Assembly: GCA_002633005.1 (NCBI GenBank)
Contig: NMRA01000023.1
Location: forward strand, 769,339 to 829,338
Origin: Phoronis australis
Taxonomy: Eukaryota; Phoronida; Phoronidae
Direction of reading: 5' to 3'
DNA: 60,000 bases
Below, one piece after another: positions 22,601 to 35,160 of the stretch (the first letter of the stretch is position 1; every line of letters starts with the position of its first letter). The notes under the pieces were generated by a model that saw only the letters and a program-made list of their open reading frames with translations, searched no databases and was not told the origin of the DNA. The translations under genes and the position numbers were made by a program.

Positions 22601-25600
22601 AAAGTATAGTTATGTAGAACTTCCAAAAGTTTGATCCAACCAGGCTGAGAAATTTTATTTGAGTTGGATGCAATCCAACTTATATGAAGATCTAAATGAA
22701 CAAACTGAGGGACCCATGGAAAGCAGTGAGAACTGGTGGGGCTACCCTTGTTTTAAATGTTTCAATAATAAATAAATAATAAATAAAAAATAATAAATAA
22801 ATAATTAATGTGCAAACAAACTAGAACAACAACTTGGAACATTGCACTATGCTGATTGTCACTTTTGCCTGTCTTATCCAGGACCAAATTTATATCTTTT
22901 AGATATTAGTTGTTTTGGAGGATTTGTAATGAATGTAGATGATCATTCGCTCGACGCCATTGTATGACGTGAGAAAACAGTAGTTCTTTCGTGGAATAGT
23001 TTAGAGTCGATAGCTGCAAGTATTTAATTCCGGTAGAGATATATAATTTGCTTGCGTGATATCTTTTTTGAAATTATGTTTCGCCTAGTTCGCACAGGCC
23101 ATGGTGATCAGGACAATGATCTCAGACAAGAGTGATTTCTACCTACAACTATGTTACAGCAGTATCCTTTCCCCACATTACGGACATCATCCATGAGACA
23201 ATACAAATGAGTTCTCATATCTATAAAAGGCCCTGATGATGCCCGTGCCAGTATTCTTGTACTGGTGATTTATTACTTGTAAATTGTACTGTCGTGTTCA
23301 CAGGTGAATTATGACTACCGGCAAGCTGTTAAACAAGCGCTCCCCAATGTCACATATCTCGACGACGAACCGCTCGTCCTAGAGACATCGTCCCATCCTC
23401 TAGCTGCATTCAATCAAGACTGGGATCTCATCAATGAGATGATGAAAGATGTTCCGTCAGAATCCACAGAAAGTGTCAACAGTACAGGCTCGGGTAGGTT
23501 GTGAATGGAAAGCCAGACCAGATGACCAAAATCTGTCGTTTCAAATTAGGTTATATTAACAAATTTTGTGAAAAGTGCAACCTGTAAACTCCACCTAGAA
23601 CAAAATTATTGTGGAAAAAACTTGGAAGCTATAACATGCCTTCTTTTACAATTATTTTTTGTGACAAATCCAGTTACGACAAATTAATAACGAGGCTCGC
23701 CACTGAGACTCATAGTGAGTACCACTGTTTGTTGAATTCAAATGCGGGTGCACTCACTTTAATGGTGGATTCATTTACAAAACACCCGCAACAGGACGGT
23801 CCCGGATTACACTGAGACACTGAAATCTCACTCTATGTACTCACAATGCCATACGCATCTGTCAGGCATGTTTGCTGCTTCACTTTCGTGCCACTGGAGT
23901 TTCACATGTTATTTGTTGTTGTCGGATTCTTTACAAGTTTTTCTCGGTTGCATTACTCTATTTGTCCTATTCCAATGAAGTATTACTGCAGCTGTGATGT
24001 GGGCTGCAACTCCGATGTGAAAAAGTTTTATAAACTGGTCAAATAACTGTGGATGCGTTACCTTAAACTCTTTGCCTTCTCGACATCAATAAGAGACGGG
24101 AAAATATGCCTGATTTCCAAAACTAGATCATGCGCTTCCTTATCTCCTGGAACAAGCTGAGTTCTATCCCGGTTTAATCCAGGACTACCCTATTGGTCTC
24201 ACAGGACCATTCTATAATTATGAATAAATGTTGCTGTTTTCAGGCTCACGTCCCAAGTCTGGTTTCCGTCCTCCAAGTGGCTACCGTCCGGGGTCTGCTC
24301 TACGTCCTCCATCTGCTACCAAACGTCTCAAGAGTGCTGCGGCTAGTCGGCCAGTGACAGCGGCAAGACCTGGTTCTGCCAACAGGCCAGGAACTGGCGG
24401 TAAGCACATGAACATATTAATTAATATGTACCTTTAAACAGGAATATGATGGCAAATTTTTTTGGCTTCTGATTGGTCATAGAAATAGCCATTGACATCA
24501 GACGTGGTAATGTCGTGTAAAATTACGAAATACCTAGTATACAAATGACAAGATCTGAAAAGATACAATTTACATAATTGCAGAGAAATTCAGAGATTTG
24601 GTGAGTTAATTTCACAATCAGCCAGAATATTTTTCTTTGGAAATCATCTTAACTCACTTCTAGTGGAATTTCATTATTATGATGGGTTCAAACTGTTATG
24701 CACAGTCACCAGAAAAGTCAAATTGATGTCTAGTCAGGCAGTAATTTGTCCATGCATTCAAGATATAGTGATTTTAGTAATTTTGCAAAATTTAGCATTG
24801 AATTAATTGCATTCCATTGCTTTTTATTTCCTTTGAAAGTGTGGACGATCTATGGTTAGTTATGTTGTGTCAGAGTGTGTCTTTCACGCTTCTGTCTGTC
24901 TCAGGTTTGAGCACTCACGGCCTTGTCTACTTTTTGTCAAAATGTTTTTCTCTAGGAATGCTTTATGGTTTGATAAAGCAATATTCGCCAAAAGTAATCG
25001 TTCAAAATTCCACGTCTGTGTCATAGTGACTGATCCTACAGTAACTACAAATAGCAGATCACGTGTCAGTGCACCATTGTTTTGCAAAGTCCTAACTAAG
25101 GAATATCGTTTTCACCTTCATATTTTTTAAGTAAATTTTCTGTTTTCCCTCTCAAGACGGATAGCTAGTATGACAATAAATTTCGCTTGTGCTAGCTGTA
25201 ATGAAGGGAGATTCCAGGTTATTTCATTTGGTATTACTTTTGGCGTGTGTTGTACTCCTAGTGGGATTGATGTTTTAAGCTGTGCATACTCCGTGCATCC
25301 ATTTTGTGTTCATGTGCGGTGGTTTTCAGTAATTATGCCAGTCTTGGGTTGTTTTGTGACTATTATTTCATGAATTTAGTCTGCAAAATGTACCAAATGT
25401 GTATGTTGTCAGTGACCTCAAATACAAGGACATCAGCTTTTTACATTTTCCAATGAATGGATATAGTCGTGTCAAGCATGGATATGGATGTGTCGAGCAT
25501 AGATGTAGGTGTGTCAAGCATGGATATGGGTGTGTCAAGCATGGATATGGGTGTGTCAAGCATGGATATGGGTGTGTCAAGCATGAATATGGTTGTGTCA

Positions 25601-28600
25601 AGCATGGATATGGGTGTGTCAAGCATGAATATGGTTGTGTCAAGCATGGATATGGGTGTGTCAAGCTTGGATATGGGTGTGCCAAGCATGGATATGGTTG
25701 TGTCAAACATGGATATGGGTTTGTCAAGCATTTCAAGATGCAGATTTCTGCTGTAGACAATAGTTAAGACTAAAGCAAGACAACACTGGGATGGTTTAAC
25801 TTTCTAAAAAACACCTTCGTGATTCACTTGCGATGCGACTTGATTGTGGAAATTATTAAAACTACTCCGTCAGTTATGTTTTCTGTGAGACGTGAATTCA
25901 AAACAGAGCAAAACGCCCTATTTAACTACATTGCCTGATCCAACTTAATAGTCACTTTAGGTGCGAGTCCAGGATGAGCATGCACAATCTCACTTTAAGG
26001 AGAACCTTGAGAGTATCTGACTGATTTTTATGTACTGGTCATTGACCTTTTAGCCGATGACATCAGACGTATGTCCAAGAGATTGTTGGAAACTGAATCT
26101 GTCAATTTGAGAAGAGGCGATGGAGTTGCCACAACTATGTTATGCTGCTGAACTCGTGCTGATGTAGGATTGAGCGAAGAAATCCTAAATTGCAATGATA
26201 CGAGTTTAGTTGTTTAAATCCTAGTTATCGAGCAGGCGATTCACTTACATCACTTGTGTGATTGACTGATTAATATCTCACAAAAGTACTCTCTTTAGTG
26301 CACATGCATCAGTTTTTAGTGTCCGTAAAGGTGGCTAGACTTTGCTATTTACTTATTTCAGAAAACATTGAGGAAAATGTGGATGCCAGTGAACTCACTG
26401 TTGGCACAGTAGTGTGCGGTAATCCTTCCAAGGCACTGAGGTCACGCAGAAAGGTCAACGAGAGGAGTCCACAACAGTTGTTTAAACAGGTCAGCAGTTG
26501 GTCTGTGAATTATACACTATCTGCTATTAAGTCGCTTCTCTTCTGACGAATTTCTCTCAAATATTTCTTTCGAGAATGTGCTTACAGCTCCGCAGCAGAT
26601 TTCAATTGCCCTGTCTTATCACAGATATTATCTGCCATTTTCTGGAAATGTAGCTGTTACCGAGGTAAAACTGTATACGGAGCAGTTATTTTTACTGTGA
26701 GAAAGTTTTTGATTGATGTAATTATGCGTTGCATACAAGTTATAATCTTTGACACTTGCTAAAGTCTACTCTGTGCCACTTTAGACTTATCTATCCAAAC
26801 CTTGTCACCTGTGTAGTACTTGCCCTGAAAGATAAATGCATGAGTCAGCTAAACACCCCTACATGAGTACTGTGAGGTGAAGTGGGTTGTCAATCCCAAC
26901 AGTCTCTTATTAACTTGCCAAAGAGTTAAGTGTGTTGCTGATTTAGCAGACTTTTTAGGGTTGTGTTGAAATAACCTTTGAAGGTCTGGAAGGGTTACAA
27001 AGGAAGTGACTTGTCGTGATTTCTATAAAATATACGGACTGAGCAACACCTGTCCAGAATCAGCTGTTGAAACAGGTTCTTGTCAAAAAGAAAGGGATAT
27101 TTTGTTGCTGTTTTCTGTGTTGAAACTTCATCAAATTTGTTGATTAAAGTCTGTGACAGTTGCTAAGTCAATTTTTGCATTATTGTTTTTGTTCATCCTG
27201 GCAATCTGTTTCAGTATAATTTCAAACCTGAGCACACGTATGAGACATTGTCAGATGAAGAAGATGAGAATTTGAGTGAACTAGTCAGTGAACTGAAACA
27301 GTGGAGGACAGAGCATGCGCAGTGAGTACGGAGTAACGGAGGCCTTTGAAAAAAGGCAAATTCTCATCGAAAGAATTTTTATGTGACTGTGAAGGAAACC
27401 AGGAGACTGTAATTAATTCATTAATTTATACACGAACAATTAATCAAACATTTTACTTCAAACTTTGTCTGATTCTGTCACTTTATTGGAAAGTTGTGAT
27501 ATTCCCAGATTTTCTCTGACAGATATTAAGATTGTGATGGGTAAATTAATGGTTTAACTTATTGTATGAATTTGTAAAATGCTCACCTTTAGTGATAACC
27601 TGAGCCATCTACGATTTCCTAATTTTGCTTTTTGTTACCTGGTTCTTTCTTTGCTGTTTGGTTGGTTGTCACTGTAATCCTGAGTGTGTTTCTTACAAAC
27701 TGCTGATGAGCACCTGTGCACAGAACATTTGGTTTTTGCAAAATCCCTTATGGCTACAGGTCCTTCATCATATTTTTGATTTTATTAATTTCTTGACAAT
27801 TTCAAGTTTGCTTATTTTTTAATTCCTTGATATAACCAGAGATTTGCATCGCTAGTTGTTTCCTTTTCAGACGAGCCCAGAAAATCGAAGAAGAACGTAA
27901 ACCACAAGTCTTAACCCTTGACCTCGACGACGTTACTGTCTCAGATAGCAGTGATGAAGAAGAGCTCTCAGTCACCGACGACCTTGACGTCCTGCAGAGG
28001 GACACAATGTTGAAAATGGACGATGTGTGCATGAGTGCTAATAGCGGAATTGCTTCAGGAAGTCTCAATAATTCTGTGGATTTTCCACCACAAGCCAGTC
28101 CACCAGAGTTCAAAGAAAACAGTCCCCACTCTCCCCTGCCACCTAGTGTTGGGGGTAAGTACTTATCACCAAGATTAGTTCAAATAAGTTTTGCAATAAG
28201 TCAGGGGTATAGCCCTGGTTTGTATACACTCAGGGATGTTCACATTTTTTGTTGTTCTTGGCTCAGGATTGTTTGTTTTTTTGTTTCTTGGAATTCTGAG
28301 GGAATGAATATCTGACAGTTATTGAAAAATAAATGAAATGATATTTTTTTTAAGGTTTTTTGTGATCCTTAAAGGTGTCCAAATTGGGCTAACTTCAGAA
28401 CATCATATCCCAGAAATGGCTAATTGGATTCATATGAAACTTTCAGATACTATGGTTTGAAGCAGAGTTCTTATGGTTGGCATCTGTATTAAAATTGGAA
28501 TCATTACCCAAGTGAAACCTTAAATAACCTAGTTTTCAATTCACCTTTTAACACACCTGAAAGCAAGTGTAATGCCATGCCCAACCAGGTGGAAATGAAT

Positions 28601-30608
28601 CCTTTGGGCCTGTGTTACTCTGGCCTCTCCCATTTCTCCAAGGCATCTAATTATTTTACAAACAGACGATACTTTCTCACTGCTTTGTATTTATTACAGG
28701 TGCCAGGATGAAGGCAGGTCATGTTCGTGCAAGACGTTTCCGACTGCAGGCAGATAGCAGGAATGGCTCTGAAGAGTCCCCAGACAGCACGGGGGAGACC
28801 GTGACTGTGGAGGATCTGATGCCGGCGCCCCCACCCTCTGAAGACAGCAGGCCATATTCTGGACCGACCCCAACCATAAATTTCAAGTAAGTGTGTGCCA
28901 TACCTGACATATGTTGTGATACGACTGTCTGAAAGTTTGTTTTCTCACTTTTGGTGTTGAACGTCAACCATTAATTTTAACAACCTCAGCTGGAAAATCA
29001 TATTTCGTGGCAAATACTATTGGTACTTTTAAAAAATATTCAAAGGAAATGGTCCTTAATTACCCTAATACTGCTGACTATAAGCACAATTTGTCCCGTT
29101 GTGACCATTGGGGGGGAGCAGAATTCAGTCTGACTACTCGTTGGAATGGCAGGCCCATCATTACCTGCCATGATTGGGAATGTGATGTTGTTCTGTAACA
29201 GTTACTGTTAAATTTATTCGGTGACCTCTTGAAGCCCGATGTTGCACTAATTAGGTCATGGTGAAATTCCATGCGTCAAACTGAAACAAATCGAGTTAGC
29301 AGCATTAAATGTTGTTGTTGATTAGTTATCAATGGACTCCGTTCCGTCTATTCTTTTATCATACTTCCGCTAAAAATAGTGGTTTGTTAGACATTGCATC
29401 AGACATGCAAAGGTTGCTCACCTGGACCGATTGCACAAAACACCTGAAACCACTCTTTCGTTTGTTGAAATATACGCATGACTTGTTTATAATACACAAG
29501 TTAAACCGAGCTCAGGGGTCTGGCAGTGGGGTCCAGTGTGATTTTAACCCACCACCTTGAGAACAGGAGGTGGACACTCAACCCACCTAGCCGCACTGAC
29601 TCCTCCTATGTTGACTTAGTAGACATTAAGGATACATGTAGTCTATCCTTTACATTCACCAATTTACGTAGTCATAGGATGAGATTCGTTAGTCGAAAGA
29701 TATCACTGCGATATCAATATTTCGTAACTTTCAGCCATGTTTGTGTTTGCCTTTAGTTAGCTTTATAAGAACTGGGTAGGGTTTTGACACAAACCTGTTG
29801 TGTTGGCAGTTGAGGGAGTACCCATAATTCACAAGTTAGCTGTCACTACGCTGGCCATTTTAAGGGGGTGGTGGACCGCCAAAAATAAAAATCAAACTAA
29901 AAAATCGTACTAAATTCAGGTAAGTTCGAAAATATTTGGAGTGTTGAAAGCGCATTATTTGGGCTCAAGTTTTAAATGAACTAACGTGTGTTAAAATCTG
30001 TTGTCAGAAGTTTTTTTAAGTAAAATGAAGTGGAAAGAGTAATTATTTAAAAAAAACGGCAAACAGCGCTCCATGGCAAATACAAATCTAAAGACTGATG
30101 TTGCTGCATCAGGCTTCAGGGGAATCATTAGACACTAAGAAGGAATATTAAGTCAGTGATGGAAAAGTCTGTTGCAGTTATTTTGTGCTCCAATGGCAAT
30201 CATTGGTTTTAGGTACTTACAATGCTATCATGCTTCCACACTGTTCAGTCAAGAAACTATTGCCCTGACGATATAGAGTTAAGAGTTCATCTCTCACCTG
30301 AATTTCACAATTAATATGGAGGTGAAAATCAGATACCCCTAATGTGTGAAAGTATGTAAAATTTCATTTGTAAAGTACATGTAAAAATAATATCTTTCAG
30401 GAAATCGTGGTCAGAGGTCAAAAATGCTCCAAAAGACATCGACATTTCTAAACCAGTGATAAGGACTGCTCTCAAAAGTCCTGAAAAGATCTTGACGGGG
30501 CCGAGAGCCAATACTGCTAAGGCAGCTGTTGGTGCGCCCCCTGTGAGAATACGTCGCCAGCTTCCCAAGGTTCCTACGCTGCCGTCAAGACCTGTTGTGC
30601 CAAAATGA
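19619..30608 (+). CDS. LRRC56: LRRC56, leucine-rich repeat protein for dynein-arm transport
   Basis: Eleven coding exons join in phase: 19619-19768, 20690-20838, 21775-21954, 22321-22435, 23304-23493, 24244-24399, 26362-26489, 27215-27321, 27871-28154, 28700-28886 and 30401-30608 (1,854 bp, 617 residues plus TGA). Residues 35-75 carry LLEEYLSPRRL and the conserved block up to TSLGNFG. About five leucine-rich repeats follow (residues ~80-195: LRVLWMPRCCLSDLDGL, LRELYLAYNEVSDI, IEILDLEGNNLEDI, LKTLTLEGNPI), then the NYDYRQAV...LPNVTYLDDEP cap. The C-terminal half is low complexity: an R/P/S-rich exon 6 (262-314), the conserved VVCGNPSKALRSRRK (exon 7) and acidic exons 8-9. It matches vertebrate LRRC56 (Chlamydomonas ODA8 family), a cytoplasmic/ciliary factor that helps intraflagellar transport deliver outer dynein arms to motile cilia. 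An acceptor abuts the ATG, so a 5' non-coding exon exists. A possible AATAAA signal lies at 31458. Confidence 0.96.
22764..22808. repeat. AAT/AAAT microsatellite in LRRC56 intron 4
   Basis: Runs of AATA and AATAAATA units in the intron between 22436 and 23303. Simple sequence only. Confidence 0.85.
25457..25731 (+). repeat. 21-bp minisatellite in LRRC56 intron 6
   Basis: About 13 units of GTGTCAAGCATGGATATGGGT, with single-base variants, run head to tail. Because the unit is a multiple of three, the array is open in several frames on both strands and produces long artificial reading frames (for example repeated VKHGYGC or SSMDMGV). It lies wholly inside the intron between 24400 and 26361, with no splice sites that would add it to LRRC56. 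Confidence 0.9.
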
Positions 30609-30669
30609 GATGTTCTTAGACTCTGATCTCTGTTTCAACCAAAAACGTTTGTTTGTACAGAGAATGTAT

Positions 30670-32720
30670 ATCTACCCCAGTTTCATGGGGAGGGAGAATA
30701 TGCAGCTAAAGTTGTGATGCATTTTGATACGTCCACATATACATATTTGGGTGCATATTGCAATAATTTCTGTCTGGGCATCTGGCGTCCACTGCTGTAT
30801 CTCCGAAGCCCCTTGGAGGTTCTTTAGTAATGTTGCCAGAAGCGTTCCTATATAGCTGACAACGACATTCGGACCGATCTGACTTCCACTGCACCCCAAG
30901 TGACAAGTTCAGTATTTTTCGTAACTATGCCTTCGTATCTTTATAATTCATAAAATTTTGCAGGTCGCTCTATTCCATTTTTATTATTTGCAGTTTGGCG
31001 TCTGCCTCTCCCAAACTTGTCAAAGGATCGTTAGGAATATTGGCCCGTGTATTCCAGTCGAGAAAATTATATCTGATGTTGATTTTCGGATAGGTTCGAC
31101 TGTCATAGCGCCCCTAGCGGCATTTTTGTGGGTGTATCTCCTTAACCCCTTGACTGTCTTTGTGAAATTTGACAAATGTTTTCAGTGCTCGAGGCTTAGC
31201 TTGAGGCCAAGTCGCATTTGGCGACTTAATGAAAATCCCAGGTCGCCAAGCGAAATCTGAGGTCGCCTAAACTGACAACGAAATCATTGACTAAAAAGAA
31301 CATGGAGGATTACTTGCAATGGAAGCTGGTGTTTTATGGTCCAGTTTTGCCCGATTTTTTGCCAAACAATTCCGACCTCCGTTTTTTTTACTCCCTGTTG
31401 TAATTTATGTTTCATGTGTGCTGACTGCTGAGTGTGTCATCTGCACTGTTTCCACAAAATAAACGGAGCAATCGTCAACTAAAGCTGTTAAATCTAGGAA
31501 AACTGTAAGTAATTTAAAGTTTGAAAGTCGCCATCAACTTTGAAACGAATTTCGAGGGAATTACTTTCTGATGTTGATACTCGCTGTGGTTACTTCGTGG
31601 TGACTTGGAATTTTTCTCAGGTCACCAAACACAATCTGAAGTTGAGCAGGGGTTGTTCACTTAGTATGACATTGGATGACCGATGTCAACTTATGGTCAG
31701 ATCTGACTACCACTATGCCCCCACGATTTTATTTTATTATACGTTTACCTCTGTCTTCAGAGTTCCTTGACATATTTTTGTGAAATTTGGGATGTATGTT
31801 TCTGTCATAAGTACAATAACGCTATCTCATTTTCAGCTACATTCGATTTATTCTGAGCCAACAGGTCTTTCTTGGGATTTCACTTCTACTAATACAACCG
31901 CTTATAGAATCGTTATCAAAATTGCAGTTGTGATTCTGCTGAGATTACGTCTGCTGATGTTGATTTTTTGGATGGGTTAAACTTCTGTGGTGCCACCTTG
32001 TGGCACTTTTTTCTTTTGCATTCGGCTCCTTTTTAGCCAAACCCCTCAAATGGCCATTGTGGTAGATGTGTTCTGGATAAGAAGACGGGGTTGACGTAAA
32101 TTTTCGGACAAGTCTGGCTGCTATGGTGCCCTGTAGTGGCCATTTCATCTGTGAATGTTTGAACTTAATCTTCAGCGGGAGTCTTGTAAAATTTGCCAAG
32201 TGTTTTCATATGAATGTAACAACAACTGACTGTGGCTGATTACTGCTGTGCCCTTTAGTGGCAGTTATTTTTTTTTACATTTGCCTCTGTATCTTGAGAG
32301 TTCGTGATTTTTTTTTCAATTAAAGTTTGCAAATAAGTTTCTATTATAGAGTTGACAGCACTTCGACATGTATTGTGCGGCAGGTAGTGGCTATCATTAT
32401 TTTGGTGATGTTTTGTGTCACCTGCCTCGTTATCTGCCAAAGTGCTCAGTAGACCAATAAGTAAATCGTTATACCAGTATGTGTTCCTATTGTAAAGAGC
32501 ACGACTAACATTCATTTTCAGACATTTCCGACTATTGTGTTGTCCCTTGTGTCATTTTTCGCATCTTCGGCTTTGCCTCCAAAATTCCTTGCAGTATCAG
32601 TAAGAGATTTGGCAAGAGTAATTCTGCCAACTTGGCATCAGATGTACGGATCTGACTTCTGCTGTGGCTCCTAGTGGCATTATCTTTTACCTCTGTCTCT
32701 ATATAGTTGGAGCTCTTGGA
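30670..32720 (-). repeat. Second cluster of the GCCACTAGG-core repeat, inverted
   Basis: Read on the minus strand, this region repeats the units of 2600-4740: cores complementary to GCCACTAGG lie near 31105, 31990, 32127, 32249 and 32668, each followed by A/T-rich and TCTGTATCT-like sequence. The part at 30700-30890 matches the terminal segment 4621-4730 of the first cluster. It begins within ~100 bp of the LRRC56 stop codon, so it probably forms part of the 3' UTR or its flank. Confidence 0.7.
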
Positions 32721-34992
32721 CAGATTTTCATGAAATTTTGGCTATTAGTTTTCTATTAGGGAATTACAACACTTTCCTATCTTCAGACAGATTTGATGTC
32801 TTCTGCCCCAACTAGTTGCCTTTGTTATGGTGCTAATAAGCACCCCAAGAATCATACTGTTTGTAGTGCGGTCGTGGACGCATCTCTACGCTCCTTATTG
32901 CTGCTGTTTTCTGTCTTGGGATTTTTATTGTCTAGAATGCTACCAGTTGTATTTAACCTTTACAGGTTAACATAAAGGTTTTTGCTACTTCCAATACTGT
33001 TTCAAAGAATCATCGGAATGAAGGTTTACAAGTGATTCTGATTAGACCATGAAACTGCAATGAAATTTTCCAGTAGTTATTTCAGTTTTGTTGTGTAGTT
33101 TTAGATTAACCACAGTTCATGTGCTGCATTAATATCAAATTATCATTGATGATAATTAACTTTTAGTGCGGTGTACAAAACTGGGTTAACATACGGTTAG
33201 TGTAAAACCTTGTTCTTCTGCTCATTACAAGTCTGTGGAGGGAATTGCGTGCGCTGTGTCAAAGTCTGCTGAAATTTACAAGCTATTTGTGCGTTTATTT
33301 ATGATTTGTGTGTTTCATTGATCCAGCCAGTCACCACAATGTAATGCTGGATGTATGTTGCTCTCTTTAAGCATTTAATGCCTTTTGGGAAGTTATGTGG
33401 TCTTCTCCAATATAGTGTGAACGTCACGAATTCACTATGAGATTACAGACTGTATAGCGAGTTAGGTGCATTGAATTTACACCTAAGCACATCCTGACGG
33501 GCTCTTCGAGCATCCCCTACTCTCGTGTAAGCTCTTTTACCAAACCCTCGTTTACGTCAGTGCTGGAAACTTGTAACCAATCTCTTCTGAGATCCTGGAT
33601 GCGGTCTTAGGTGTGATTTTTGAAGTACGCCCGCACGTGAATCATATTTTGTTCTTGTTTGTGCTCACTTTAATCAGACATTCCATTCTGTTTGGACATT
33701 CCTTTCACATAAGCTCAAAAATAATTCCATAGACAAACTCATGATTCCTTAGCTCAGTCAATGGGCCTATCAAAAATTGCAAGCGAAAAAAGAACAAGAG
33801 TATAATGGTCCATAGGTCCTCCAATTGGTCCACCCACACCCACGTTTTCCAGAACTGATCCCTGCTTTGCCATTTACTGCGTTGAAGTAAATTATTTATT
33901 ATAACTTAATTATGCTTATTTTGAAACTTGCTTGGTTCTTGGTTTAAGAATTTCAATCCAAGCGTTGTGTGAATCTCCCCTATAAAATGTTTGTACATGT
34001 ATTTGCGATAGTTTATGCGGTTGTCAGTGTAGGGATGCGATGTATTATTTTGTATACTTGTCCTGTACCAGGAAGACACTATCTTCCTGTCTGTACTTAG
34101 CTGTTGATACCCGTTGGAAATATAATAAAGTAATTATTAGTGAAATGAAAACTTGCCGTGTAATTGAAGTGTACAGCCACACTGTACTGCAACTGAAAAA
34201 CGTCGGGTATTTTTGCAACCTCAAATTTCCCGGGAGGTGGATGTTGTTAAGGCGTATTCTCAAATCCAGGCTACTGGCACTGAAATCTGTATGATGTACA
34301 TCACTGACATCTGGTTTTGTATTGGTCAATCAAGGATGATGTCAACCGCTGTATTCAAATCAACGCCAAAAGCATGCATTTGTAACTGTAACTGGAGGAT
34401 TGTGATCACCATGGTTACTACTCAAATTGTCCCTGTGCGAAGCACTTTGTTTTGGATTACGCTATAGCACGGCCCCAGATAGAAATGTCATTTGTCTCGG
34501 AGGCAGAAAAAAACACGTTGTTACGTTTGGAATAAGATGTGATATACGTTCTTATAGTGGTCCTTAATTTTAGATCAAACACCGCATGGCCTACGATTTG
34601 TATTTATAAGATAACGTGCATACGTGAACTACAACAGCTCATCTGGGCGTAGTCTTTTTACTCGAAATTATTTTTGACTAATTCTGTTCTACTTTAGACG
34701 AACTCTAGTTAAGTGTTCACATTCTGTGCTCTGGTACATGTACATGTGAGTTTTCCATCCGAGTTTGCTGATGACCCTTAAGTTCAAGCTGCGCAGTAAA
34801 AAGTCGAAATTTCGAGTTCGGACTAGAACGTTTATGATGGGGTCATCAAGTGCAAACAATGATAATACCTTTATTCACCTAAACTGTAGTGTACTCGAGA
34901 GTAAAAAATAGAGTGTACACTTAGGGATTTCGCACAAAAGTAGAATAGAAAATTCCAGTTTCGAATTCGAGTGAAAAGATTAGACCCCGGGT
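32721..34992. other. Intergenic DNA, no gene seen
   Basis: AT-rich sequence with no supported exon, RNA or repeat. Short frames here have no recognisable domain. Confidence 0.5.
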
Positions 34993-34997
34993 CCTAA

Positions 34998-35155
34998 CAT
35001 GGGCGGCGCAGCACTGAAAAAGTGGGGGGGGGGGGTTAAAACCCCTCAGCCCCCCTGTGGTGCACCGCTTCTAGATCACGTGCGACCTAGCACTGAAAAA
35101 GTGAGGGCTAGGTCTATAACCCCCCCGCCCAGCCCCCTATGGAGCGCCGCCCATG
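34998..35155. mobile_element. CATG-ended MITE, 158 bp, 5-bp TSD
   Basis: The ends CATGGGCGGCGCAGC and GGAGCGCCGCCCATG are inverse complements. The direct repeat CCTAA flanks the element (34993-34997 and 35156-35160). Inside, AGCACTGAAAAAGTG occurs twice, next to long G- and C-runs. A partial relative lies at 1584-1629. No coding capacity. Confidence 0.85.
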
Positions 35156-35160
35156 CCTAA

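Noticed and set aside
25368-25767. Four long overlapping repetitive frames on both strands
   Set aside because: All are products of one 21-bp minisatellite inside a LRRC56 intron.
26054-26152. Extra LRRC56 exon (ADDIRRMSKRLLETESVNLR after CTTTTAG)
   Set aside because: The acceptor and first codons look good, but no GT donor in the phase needed for exon 7 occurs before the stop, and exons 6 and 7 already join in phase.
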